Assembly: GCA_038380795.1 (NCBI GenBank)
Contig: CM076259.1
Span: 27,696,977-27,760,976, forward strand
Length of the DNA: 64,000 nucleotides
Direction: 5' to 3'
Source: Pyrocephalus nanus
Taxonomy: Eukaryota; Chordata; Aves; Passeriformes; Tyrannidae
The notes below the pieces were generated by a model. That model did not search any database, was not told where the DNA came from, and saw only the letters and a program-made list of their open reading frames with translations. Both the position numbers and the translations under genes were made by a program. Below, in pieces: positions 33,001-43,439 of this stretch; the first letter of the stretch is position 1, and each line of letters opens with the position of its first letter.

Positions 33001-35399
33001 AGGTCAGACACCTACAGGGATGAAACTTCCTAAGAGACAATCACAGCCCAGCCTTGAAAAACTTCATGTTTACTCTCCCAGAGATTAAGCCACACTGTAC
33101 TAGAGAAGGGTTAATTTCCAGGCTTTTGTAGATGTCATCTCTCTTATTCCTTATCTGAACGCCTTAATGGAACAGTCTCTATATAAAACAGTTCTATATA
33201 AATGCCTACTGGTGCCCAGACACAGATCTCAATGCAGGGCTGTTGTTGCTGGCTCAGCCTTCACACCTCAGCCTCTGCTTCTGGCAACTTATTGACCTTC
33301 CTTTGCTCAGTTTATTCCAGTATCTTGTCCTCTGAAAACTCTACCTTACCGTTATGATCCCAAAGACCAGGCTAGAGCTAATGGTTCCCAAGCATGTCCC
33401 CAGAAAAAAAGCTGTGCAAACAAGTCGGACCATTTCTCTGCAGTTTTCATACTGTTGCTCTGCAAATTAATTACACAGCAAATTCATCCTTCAAGGTTTC
33501 TTTTTGCTGACAAGAGACACCTTTTGAGTGTAGCTGTGATGTAGTTGCCTTCTATTTAACTTCTTGGAAAGGCTCCACAGTGAAAATCCCCTCTAGTGCA
33601 GAAGGGGCTGGGGGATTGGAGCGATCTAAGTTCAGAAGAGCTTGCCCTGGTGAAAGAGCTGGGAGCCTTGGAACTGAGGTCAACTTTGAGTTGAACACAA
33701 AGGATGTGTTAGCATTGATGAAAAGTCTTAGCAAGTCCCAGTGGCTGGAGGCTGAAGACAAGCAGCATTGAAACAAAATCCAAGTCGGAATTTTTAAAAA
33801 AACCACTGTGGGTACCACTAGAGCAGCTCATGACAGGTTCTTCATTATTCATCCTTAATCAGCACTGATGGTAAAGGATAGTCTGAGGCAGAAATCTACA
33901 GTTTCTGGGCAACTCTCTGGACTGTGCAAGTCCAGGACAAGATGATCAGAACCACCCTTTCTGGCCAAAAACCTCGGGAGAAATCCCTTGGCAGTGTAAC
34001 TCTAAGGCCTCAGCTAGCAGGAAATAGGACACCTGGGTGTCCAGCTGTTAGTTAAACTCTCATGCAGCCAGGACATTTACCACCTCAAAACATTTGCATG
34101 TGCCCTCATGGCTGTGCTTTGCTGTGTTGCAGCACAGGCCCTACATCCACAGGTGGTCCCCAGCCAGCTCTGGGTGGCCCTGCTCTGTCAGGGCGTTTGG
34201 ACTGAATCATGCCCAGAGCTCCATTCCAACACCAACATCCGGTGATTCTGTGATTCATGCCCTTCTCTGCACAGACTCCCCGCTGGGCTCATCCTCCACC
34301 AGAGTGCAGATGAGGTGCCTCAAGCAAAGGCACCAGCTCTTCTCTGGTTCTCTCCCTCTCTCTGCTGGTATCCTCTGAGATTACATTTGCTCTCCTTGCA
34401 TTAGCTGGACACCGGATGCTCACCGCAGTGTATCATGTGCACTCGATGGGCTGTTGCCCACACATTAGGAATTCCTATTCCGATCCCCTGAGCCTATCAA
34501 CGTGCCATTGGTATTGTTGCATTTCATTCATCCTGTCACTCAGTTTAGTGCTCTGTTCTCCTAAAATATCTGGGTCTTGTGTGACATTTTCATCCTCTTT
34601 CTTCCAAATGAGGCTCCTCAACTTTATCAGCTACCTAACTCATTAGCACTTTCACACTCTCTGTGCCAATAATGACTGATCTTTGAAGGCTTGTGCTTAT
34701 CATTTCCCTACAGCCTGACAGAAACATGCCAGCAAAATCCCAGTCCCTTCTTCTTAGCTGGGATTATACCTACCATGCTATTCTCCAGCTAATCTCATCC
34801 TTCTTGCCATACTGATTGTCTGTGTGTTGCCCTATACTTTTACCCTGTCAGAAGCCCTGAGATCTTTGTCTTTTGCATTGTCTAGAAAGTCACTTGTGAA
34901 AGTGGTTCTGTCTTTATTTGTTCTTATCTCATTTTGCACAACCCTTCATGCCTTTACTACTTCTCTCTGAAAAGGTGTTGTAAGATCTGGCATACCTTCA
35001 AACCTGACATTGTCCTGACCACTGCCCGGATCACTCTTTGCTCTCCCTTAAGCTTGTCTTGTCTTTGTTATTCCTTATGCCCATGACACCACAGAGGATC
35101 ATGTTGGGACAGCATTCCCCAGAAGAAACTATAGGTCTCAGAGAATGGCTTCTTCCCCGGCTCTAGGAGGGAATGGGAGCCTTATGATTGCAAGCAGTAG
35201 GACCATGCTTTCCATGGCAAGGAGAAGCCCAGTCTGCCATGCCATTCAATCTCTCTCTCATACCTGATGTTGCCTCTTTTCTCCCTTTCAGGCACAGACT
35301 CCTGCCTTCCCAGCACTGGAAGGGATGTTTGCAGTCTCTGGGCCATGGAAGTCAATGAAAGAAAACCAGAAAGGGAAGATCCAACAAACTGAGTGCTGA
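30063..35399 (+). CDS. LAG3: Lymphocyte activation gene 3 (CD223), eight coding exons, 506 aa
   Basis: Exons are 30063-30117, 30321-30492, 30654-30880, 31151-31408, 31578-31871, 32223-32513, 32785-32900 and 35292-35399; every junction is GT/AG and frame-consistent. A signal peptide (residues 1-19) is followed by four Ig domains. D1 pairs C48 with C143 in the atypical place, because the usual Y-x-C reads Y130-E-A132, as in mammalian LAG3. D2 (C170, C218), D3 (LPCSL, YLCAV) and D4 (LICSL, WECSV) follow, then a transmembrane helix at about 447-468 and a 38-residue tail. LAG3 is the inhibitory MHC class II receptor of activated T cells, paralogous to CD4 downstream. The human protein has 525 aa. 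The tail keeps FPALE (477-481) but lacks KIEELE and the Glu-Pro repeat; the D1 loop is short. Confidence 0.96.
32901..35291 (+). other. LAG3: LAG3 intron 7
   Basis: This is the longest LAG3 intron (2.4 kb), between the transmembrane exon and the tail exon. It contains a CR1 fragment near 34150-34258 and short ORFs without meaning. A missed tail exon is possible in principle, but the phase-0 junction joins directly and cleanly to 35292. Confidence 0.75.
34150..34258 (+). repeat. CR1 LINE 3'-end fragment in LAG3 intron 7
   Basis: The order GTCAGGGCGTTTGGACTGAA, CCCAGAGCTCCATTCCAACA, and GTGATTCTGTGATTC is a diverged CR1 3' terminus with the octamer tail. Confidence 0.65.
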
Positions 35400-35925
35400 C
35401 AGGAGCAGGGACACCAGGGCTAGTCTGCGTGGGAGGATGAAACTCTGTGTGCCATGCTGCAGAGAGATGGGCACCATGCAGACCTGTCATGGGGGTCGAG
35501 GGATGGCATGAACAATGCAGAAGGCCTTGGGAGCTCTGCACCTGCAGGGGGGCTGGGAGCTGCCTTCCAGGGTGAGGCGAGCCTCACCGCTGCAGTAAGG
35601 TGGCCAGCAGCACAGATACTTTGGAGCTATTGGGAGTATTTGAGCCAATAGCTATTGCCTGCTTCAGTGCCACATCTCTGCCCACTATTTGCCCCTCCTC
35701 CATGGCTCCTTTCACAACCTTTCTCTGGTGGAACACCAGGAAGCAGGAGATGGCTGCAATCTATCCTTCCTGCAGCCTGATGGTGCTTTCTGCCGCCCTT
35801 GCTCTGTTTCTTCTCCCTCTGCCTGCACTGCCCTGATCACTGCCCTGTTGCACAGTTTGAGCATTTTAACTTATTAGAAACTCATTTTAGAACTGAAAAT
35901 AAATCTATGTGACAAAAAAAAATCC
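35400..35925 (+). other. LAG3: LAG3 3' UTR
   Basis: The region runs from the LAG3 stop to about 20 bases beyond AATAAA at 35898-35903. An A-run follows at about 35914-35922. Confidence 0.75.
35898..35903 (+). terminator. LAG3: LAG3 polyadenylation signal AATAAA
   Basis: This is the canonical hexamer 499 bases after the stop codon, with TGTGTGTGC downstream at about 35935-35943 as a possible GU-rich element. Confidence 0.75.
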
Positions 35926-35929
35926 ACTG

Positions 35930-37225
35930 GTTCCTGTGTGTGCTTATGGAGGATTGTGCCTATTTGACAGTGCTGGGTGTACCTCTGCCTGTGTGAAGCC
36001 ATTTCTAAGGCCTTTGCTGCCTTCTCTTTCTCATTCTCTTTCAGTTCTGTTTTACTGAAGTTGCCTGTTCGTTTCTGACATTTTCACAGCAGGGAAGGGG
36101 AAATTAAATGCCACTAGAGAAGAAAGAATCACAGGTTCAGTCTCTCCCTTTTGCTGTGTTTCAGAGTCTTTTTTTTCTTTCTTTTTCTCCCATCTGGCTG
36201 TCCCTGTTCATTCATTCATTTATTCCTTTAGTTCTCACATTTTCCTGAAAGATCCACAACTGATGTTAGGGCTCTCTGTCACTCTTCTCCTGCTAAGCAC
36301 GTATTTAGTAATATAAGTGTGAGTCTGCCAGGTCCCATCTCTCAAGACCTTTAATGTGTTTAGCTTTCACGTAGTCAGAGAATGCTCTTCACCTCCTCTT
36401 CGAAAAGCCATGGAGGACTGTGGTACTGCTCTTGAACAGCCATTACATGCCACCCTAGAAGAAAGCCTCACTGATAAAGAGAGCCACATGTGTGGTGTTT
36501 CCCATATGGGTCCCCAGGCTGTGGCTGCTCAGGGAGGCAGCGGAACAAAAATTAAGCTCTCAATATTTAAGAGGAAAGATTCTCTTGACTTGAGTAAGAG
36601 GGATCAGTAGCATGCCAGATTTTCATTATTTCACCAGGCATATGGAGAGACCTTACTGTGTAGCTCTCACCTTCCCTTCCCAAGAGGGAAGCTGCATTCA
36701 CAGCTAGCGAAGGCACTTTGGGATCCTCAGACTGCCGGTAGTGGAGCAGCACCCAAAAAGTCACAACTAGCCCACTCTGAAGAGCATGTCTGGACTCCAC
36801 AGCTCTTTAGCTAAACAGTTAGCCATGTATTGGACTGAAAATGACACCCATTTCTCCACTGAGCCCTAGAGAAATGCAGCAGAGCCGCGAGGTAGACCTG
36901 TCTGGTTCAACCATCCCATGCAATTTCAGTCAGAACCAACAAAATGCAGGACACTGATACTACCATTTTCCTAGGCAATTGTTAATACCGCAATTTTTTT
37001 TCAGGTTGGAGTGATCCATAGCTCAATCCCCTCTCTCTGTCAGATGTTTTGGAGATAGAGAAAAGGTGGGTGAGTCCCAGTGGAGCTAAGGGGCTGTCCA
37101 ATATTCATCAGGACCACATCATATTCTCTCAGTGCCTCAGAGCAGTTTGCTCTCTCTTCTCATACACAATAGGATGCTCTCTCCTCCTGTGTGTAACACT
37201 TTTAGCATTGCCTTTTACCCAGCTG
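35930..37225. other. Intergenic downstream of LAG3, no feature
   Basis: No exon, repeat end or promoter was recognised. A short open frame at 36356-36610 has no recognisable protein content. Confidence 0.4.
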
Positions 37226-37229
37226 TGCC

Positions 37230-37803
37230 TGTCGTGATGGCCAGGGCTCTTGCCCGACCTGGTGCAGTGAGCAGTTACAGTGAGCAAAAGCCTCCTCAGC
37301 TGGGCAGGGAAGAGAAAATGTAACAAAAGCCTTGAGAGTCAAGATAAGGGCAGGGAGAGATCATTCACTGATTACCACCACGGGTAAAACAGACTCGACT
37401 TGGGGAAATTAATCAAATTTGTTACCAATCAAATCAAAGCAGGATATTGAGAAAGTAAACGCAAATCTTAAAAGAAGTCCCTCCCACCACTCTGCTCTGA
37501 CACCTGGAGCACCTCCTCCCCTTCCTTTTGCACTGATCTTGATGTCTGCAGGGCTGTTTCTCTCACATATTCTCACTCCTCTCTCTGGCTGCAGTTGCGC
37601 TTTTTTTTTTTCCACCCCTCCTAACCAGGTTATCCCAGAGGTGCTACCACTGTTGCTGATGCACTTGTCCTTGGCCAGCAGAGGGTCCATCTTGGAGCTG
37701 GCACTGGCTCTGTCAGACACAGAGGACACTTCTGGCAGTTTCTCACAGAAGCCAAACCTGTTGCTCCCCTGCATCATAAACTTTGCCATGCAAACCCAAT
37801 ACA
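37230..37803 (-). mobile_element. ERVL-like LTR with large internal deletion (minus orientation)
   Basis: Same family as 15865-16990. It has the GGGAGAGATCATTCACTGAT, GGTAAAACAGACTCGACTTG, TTACCAATCAAATCAAAGCA blocks, the GCACTGATCTTGATGTCTGC block and the distal GCAAACCCAATACA end, which is the conserved LTR terminus. The whole multi-copy CTCCAGCRTGGG module region is missing between about 37503 and 37505, so the copy is near 570 bp instead of 1.1 kb. The plus-strand left end begins near TGTCGTGATGG. No clear target-site duplication was seen. Confidence 0.8.
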
Positions 37804-37995
37804 CAGAGGCTGAAAACTTTGAAATAAACCACAGGAAATCCAGTGGATTCCCTTTTGGCACAGAGGGGAGCTTAAGGAACGCAGAGAAAGTGTTATGCAT
37901 GCAAATTCCTTTGCATATGACTCCTCCAAAAGGAATAGGAAGACAATCTTTCATCCAAAATTGATCTTTTTTTTGGTAAGAAAGATCAGCACCAT

Positions 37996-38070
37996 AAAAA
38001 CAAAAACAAAAGCAAAAGCAACAAAAAAACAAAACCAAAAACAAACAAACAAACAAACAAACAAACAAAA
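37996..38070. repeat. A-rich, (CAAA)n/(ACAA)n simple repeat
   Basis: Degenerate A-rich sequence merges into a clean ACAA run at 38041-38070. Confidence 0.85.
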
Positions 38071-38962
38071 CACCTAGGTCCAGATGTTCTGCATCCAGCA
38101 CTTTTCATGGATTTACAGTGAGAGGCTAAGTAAGTGCTAGAGAATAGTGTAATCTGACAAAGGAGCAACTATAAACACATCTATTGTGGTCTTGGTACAT
38201 TCTGTACAGACTTTAAAAAACAATAAAATGCTAGAACGTTGAATTATGTAGGATACTAAGGCACACTGAGTTTTATACTTGCTTGGCGAATTTGTGGGAA
38301 CAATTTCAGTACCAATCCTGCAAAAAACACTCAGTGACTTACTACTCTGCTTGTATTTCTTCAACACTTCTACGAACAAAACCAAAATATCTAGGGTTCC
38401 TAATTTTGCCTTCTAAAGGTTCCCTCAAACCAAGTTCCTTACAGGAATGCTGTTCTTGCAGGTACTGTGTCTCGTGCCACCCACTGAGATTCAAAGCATC
38501 TGGGACAGTCTTTTCGTAGTTGTGGATTCCATCGTGCTCAAGAGCTTCTCTCCATGGTTTCCATCTTTCCATTTGCCAGTTCAATGCGACTCACTCCAAA
38601 AGCTGTCATCTGGTGCACTCTGAAAGGGATGTCACTCCCACCTGAATAGATGGGTTTCAGAGGGTCTGAAGGAAAGAGAGCATGAGTGCCTTCCAGGAAC
38701 ACTGGCAGGAAGTGACACGTAAGGACAGCTTCTGGGAGGATTTGTTAATAATTCTCATTCTCACTGAGATGTCTCATGTTCCTTTTCTTTTACAGGCACT
38801 GAGTGTCTTCCTTTCTTGTCACCAGGCCAGCATCCCCCTTTTTGCATGGAAAATGACACAGGTTTTGGACCACTGAGAAGGCATCAGCAAGCTCCCTAAC
38901 GAGCTTGGGGGCTGTCAGGAGCTCAGCTAGGACTCTCCACTTGGGCACTCCTTATCCCTTTA

Positions 38963-39199
38963 AAATCCTAAATTAGACATTAGGAATAAACTCTTTACTG
39001 TGAGGGTGATGAGGCTCTGGAACAGGTTGGCCAGAAAAGCTGTGGATGCCTGGTCCCTGGAAGTGTTGAAGGCCAGGTTGGACGGGGCTTGGAGCAATCT
39101 GTTCTAGTGGAAGGTGCCCCTGCCCATGGCAGAGGCGCTTGAACGAGATGATCTGTAAGGTTCCTCCCAACCCAAACCAATCTGTGATTGTATGAAATC
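38963..39199 (+). repeat. CR1 LINE 3'-end fragment
   Basis: It shows the CR1 order: ATTAGGAATAAACTCTTTAC, GTGAGGGTGATGAGGCTCTG, GAACAGGTTGGCCAGAAAAG, GAGATGATCTGTAAGGTTCC, TCTGTGATTGTATGA. The octamer tail is decayed. Confidence 0.9.
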
Positions 39200-39229
39200 G
39201 CACTCCCTCAGCGCTCTGAAGGGGCACCT

Positions 39230-39490
39230 AAGCTCGGGGGCGAGGGCACAGCAGGGTCCGGAGGCTGCAGCTGCTGCTCCTTCGCTCCCTCCCTCTTGGC
39301 ACAGAGCTCCTCTCCTTGTCCCGAGCCAATGCCGCCATCTACTGTCCTTCTGCGCCGGGATCCTCCCGCCCTCGCGCCGCGCAACGGGTACATCCATCCC
39401 TGGTGCCTATTGGGCTGCGCACTCCGTGACTCAGCTGCCCAGGGACTAATTGGCACGCCCAGATCCTTCCCTCCCTTCGCTTTCAACTGA
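39230..39490. promoter_or_regulatory. Small GC-rich island with CCAAT and AP-1 motifs
   Basis: It abuts the CR1 end and stands out from AT-rich surroundings. It contains CGGGATCC, CCGCCCTCGCGCCGCGC, ATTGG motifs at about 39408 and 39450, and TGACTCAGC near 39427, a perfect AP-1 core. It could be a promoter or enhancer in the LAG3-CD4 interval; no transcript evidence can be seen in sequence. Confidence 0.3.
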
Positions 39491-39499
39491 GAAAGCTAA

Positions 39500-41625
39500 A
39501 GCAAAATTTCTCACAGTAACTGCAACCTGACGGCGTGTGCCACTGAGTTACAATACGTTTGAATGCTCCCAGCCCCAAGCTGCTTCCAGTGTGATATTCC
39601 AGACCCTCTGTGCTGACGAAACCCCTCCAGCAGTGCATCAAAACAAATATTGTCACCAGCTTCTCCCCCTTCCTTTTGCCAAGGTCATTAAAAGTGAGAT
39701 AGATACCGTTCCTTAAAAACTCCCCCAGCTACCTCTCTCCTTCCTGTTGCATTTCTGGCGCATCCTTAACATCAGATTGGTTTTGTTTAGGCTGACTTTA
39801 GCCCCTATCACGTTCAGTAACACACTATTGCAGTTGATGGTTCCTGGACCATTCCTCTCTCCAGTGCCCTTGGAGTAGTCCCTGACTTCCCAGGACACCT
39901 CGCTAGTTTTGCTCCATCAGATTTCACACCTCCTGCCTAAATACAGGGGACCCCTTGCTCATGAAGAGCATCTCTGCAGGTTTCCCGGGTTTTCCCTGTG
40001 ATCAGCAAATGAACCTTCATGATATCTGCTTAGAGAGTCCTTTCTTCCCAATCAGGCTTCTGCAGAGAGGTACTCCTAGTGCCTGCAGAGAGGTATCTCC
40101 CTCTGGCACAACCTAGGAGCCTTCCTCCCAAGGAACATAGATGTGCTGGGACAAATCAGCAGGCCCCCTCACCAGAGGGCTGGTCGTTTCTAGCTCCCCA
40201 CATCTGGCGTTAGAAATGCCCCTCAACAAGCTCACCAGGTGTCAGCTTTTCTGTTACAAAGAGAACGTTCCTGGCCTTTGAAGCTGCTGACAGTCAGGTG
40301 TCTGAAGACACAGTTTTTAGGCTGTGTTCAACACTTGTTCTTCCTTCTCTCCAATACCACTGAGAAATCACTAATTTTCCAACACATCTGGATATTCTTC
40401 ACCCACCAAAGTTCACAGGTACATTCGGAGTCCTCACTCATGTGTAGGGAGCTTGGTTTTAAGGAGATCATCTCTGGAGGTATCTTGGCTTTCCAGCAGA
40501 GCCAGTAAAAGGTCCCTCTCAACATCTGATTTCTGAGACCCTTTTCTCCCTTTTTCTCATTTCCCTGGAGAGAATTTGCATCCCTGCAGACTGTGACCTT
40601 CACTCAGTATAGCCTGGAAGCATCTTCTCTCCACTGAGAGGATCTGTTAATCGCCAGCTCTAGCTTGCAAAAATATTGCTGGTGATGGGATTAGAGCAAA
40701 GAGAGACAGTGCAGAGTGTCTCTGCAGGGGATAAAGCAGGGAAATATGACAGCCATGAACTTGTTGGGAGGTTGAGCATTGTGCAGTGCTCAGGCTCTTC
40801 TCGCTGTTCTGCAGGGTCAGTGTGTGATGCTGGCTAAGCCCCACTTTCCCCATGGGTGCAGTACAGCAACTGTCCCAGAGAGGTGAGAACCAGACTTGCA
40901 CAGAACTTAAAAAACAGTTAAATATTTATGAGGAATATTACATTCAGAAGAGAGACTGGCTGCCTAATATTATTCATCCCTTCTGGATTCTGATGTTTAA
41001 TTAATGCTTGCAAAGTGCTTTGAGAAGCTTGGATGAAAGTGATACAAACACGTCACTGCACACCATGACCCTTGGTCCCAGAGGTACCTATTTGCCACAC
41101 AGCTGAAACACCTCCAAGAGATGAATTCTGTCCTTGTGATGAGAGTGGGTCCATGTGGGGGCTAAGCCTGCAGCTTTGTCACCTCAGACTCACAGCCTTG
41201 CTTCTCCTTGTAACTCTGCAGCAAGTTCAAGAGCGTTTTGCAAGCTTTACCCCTTCGGGGAATGCTATTTCTGGTAGATATTTGCAGTGACATAAACCAA
41301 CTGTTTAAAAACAAGCCAGTGTTTTTGCATTACAGCATGCTAGGGAGACAAAATGCCAGACAGAATCTGTGAGAACTGAAGCACCAGCTCAATGCCCCAG
41401 GGCCCCAAGCCCTGAGATGCCAAGGCCTTACCATCCCAACCTGAGTTATTTAACTCTTTTTTCCCAGGACAGCCCCTCTCTGGCAGCTGGGGACCAGAAA
41501 GGATATTTCTGTTTGACACATGTGGGAGAGTTTTGAAGATGCTGATGTGATATGTCAGGTTCTCACAGGAGATCTGTGTCTCAAAACAAGGCTTTTACAG
41601 GCTCTGGATGCTGGCAAAGTGAGTG
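39500..41625. other. Intergenic, no gene seen
   Basis: No recognisable exon or repeat family. Confidence 0.35.
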
Positions 41626-41630
41626 CCCTG

Positions 41631-41740
41631 CCCATCCCATCCCATCCCATCCCATCCCAACCCATCCCATCCCATCCCATCCCATCCCATCCCATCCCAT
41701 CCCATCCCATCCCATCCCATCCCATCCCATCCCATCCCAT
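41631..41740. repeat. (CCCAT)22 microsatellite
   Basis: Twenty-two pentamers, 110 bp, with one CCCAA interruption at 41656-41660 and degenerate units after 41740. It creates long false ORFs of Pro-Ser-His-Pro-Ile type on one strand and Gly-Trp-Asp type on the other. Confidence 0.97.
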
Positions 41741-42205
41741 TCTATCCTGTCCCATAGCCTGTATCCCACACTGGGGAATTCCTGTTTCATGCGGGTGACT
41801 CTTTCTCTGAGATGGGACATCATCTTTCTCCAATGTCACAACCAGTGGACCAGTTCCCATGCTCAAGGCCTGCTCACTGCTGTTCCTTCCACACCTGGTG
41901 GCAAACTGTGAACCTCAGTGCGTGAATGGCTGTCCCTGCTCCCCCTGAAGCCTGACTGCACCTCGTACCACCATCCTCCAGTCAAAGGGGCAAGTCACTG
42001 CCAGGAGGAGAAGAGTGGGTGGCACAGAGATGAAATCTCAGCCATGGCTGGGGCTCAGTGGGTTTCCGCTGGCTTGGCTGAGGCTGGGATTCAGAGAGAG
42101 AGAGACCAAACGTGGGTGGGAAACCACAAAAGCCCCCTCCTCCACCCTGCAGAGAAGGGAAACAGCTGAGATTCAGTAGCAATACAGGTTACCTAAGAGT
42201 AATCT

Positions 42206-43430
42206 TGTACTGGGTTTTCAGGGCAAGGTTTTTAGTAGTGGAGGGGCTGCACGGGTGGCTTCTGTGAGACATGAGCAGAAGATGGCCCCATGTCAGTCAG
42301 AGCCGTGTCCAGACAGCCCCAAAACAGCCCCACCACAGACCAAGGCTGAGCTCATCAGTGATGCTGGGGGCACCTCTGTGATAGCATATTTAAGAAAAGG
42401 TAAAAACCAATGCACAGCAGCTGTGAAACACAGAAAGAATATGTGGGAGAAACAGCCCTGCAGACACCACACAAGGTCAGTGAAGAAGGAGGTGGAGGAG
42501 ATGCTCCAGGCACTGAAGTAGAGATTCCCTCACAGCCCCTGTAAAAGACTCTGGTGAGGCAGGCTGTCCCCCCCTGCAGTCCATGGAGGTCCACGTTGGA
42601 GCAGAGATCCACTTGCAGCCCCTGGAGAGTCTGCACTGGAGTAAGTTTTCTGGCAGGAGCTGTGGCCCATGGAGAACCCACACTGGAGCAGTCTGTTCCT
42701 GAAGGACACCAGCCCATGCAGAGGACCCACACTGGAGCAATTAAATCATCAAATCATAAAACATCCCAGGTTGGACAGGACCTTGAAAGATCATCTGGTC
42801 AGTCTTACATGGGAAAGGGTTCCGAGATGAGGTTATCCAGCACCCTTCCCAATCACACCCTGAAAGCCTCCAGCGATGGCAACTCTGCCACAACCCTGCA
42901 GAGGTTGTTCCAGTGAATTATTGTTCTCACTGTAAAAAATGTCTTTCTAATATCAAGATGAATATGAAGAACTGCAGTCCATAGGAAGGATCCTTATCAG
43001 TACATTTCTTGAAGGACCCCACAGTGGAGCAGGGGAACAGCATGGACAGGAAGGAGGAGCAGAGATGAAGTGCTATGAGCTGACCACAGTTCCCATGCCC
43101 TGTCCTCCCAAGACACTTTAGGGGAGGAAGAAGGGACAGAAGAGTCATGTGTGAAGTTGAACTTGGGGAGAAAAGGGGGGTGGGGGAAGGTTTTTTTAGG
43201 TTTGCTTTCATTTATTAATATCCTACTCTGTTTTTAACTGGTCACAAATTAAACCAATCTTTCATAAATTCAAATCTGTTTTGCCCATGACAGTAGCTGT
43301 GGAAAGATCTCCCTGTCCTTATCTTGATGCAAGAGGGTTTTTTCATGTCTTCACCCCCCGCCTTGCTGAGGAGGGGAAGTGAGAGAGCAGCTGGATGAGC
43401 TGCTGGCAGACAGCCAAGGCAAAGCCACCA
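42206..43430 (+). mobile_element. ERVL-like solo LTR (plus orientation) carrying a nested CR1
   Basis: It begins TGTACTGGGTTTTC, matching the conserved 5' end of the family seen in reverse at 16990 and 37803. A TATA-like CATATTTAAG lies at about 42386. The module series GGAGCAGAGATCC, CACTGGAGTAAG, CACTGGAGCAGTC, GGACCCACACTGGAGC follows. The R-region blocks are GAACTTGGGGAGAAAAGG, CTGTTTTGCCCATGAC and AGATCTCCCTGTCCTT. It ends near GGCAAAGCCACCAC. A CR1 of about 225 bp interrupts it at 42744. No internal viral genes and no clean target-site duplication are seen. Confidence 0.85.
42744..42970 (-). repeat. CR1 LINE fragment inserted inside the LTR
   Basis: In antisense it reads ATCATAAAACATCCCAGGTT, GGACCTTGAAAGATCATCTG, CTGCCACAACCCTGCAGAGG, TTGTTCCAGTGAATTATTGT, GTCTTTCTAATATC. 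LTR sequence resumes on its far side (AAGAACTGCAGTCCATAGG), so the CR1 landed after the LTR. Confidence 0.85.
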
Positions 43431-43439
43431 CTGCTACAA

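Noticed and set aside
38041..38070. CRISPR-like direct repeats
   Set aside because: It is a simple ACAA microsatellite without spacers in a vertebrate genome.
41520..41911. ORFs with Pro-Ser-His-Pro-Ile or Gly-Trp-Asp-Gly repeats on both strands
   Set aside because: They are direct translations of the CCCAT microsatellite; a pentamer repeat is open in several frames by its nature.
15865..43430. Idea that the LTRs at 15865, 25242, 37230 and 42206 bound one or more proviruses
   Set aside because: Orientations, subfamilies and internal structures differ, the sequence between them holds no retroviral genes, and LAG3 lies between two of them. They are independent solo LTRs.
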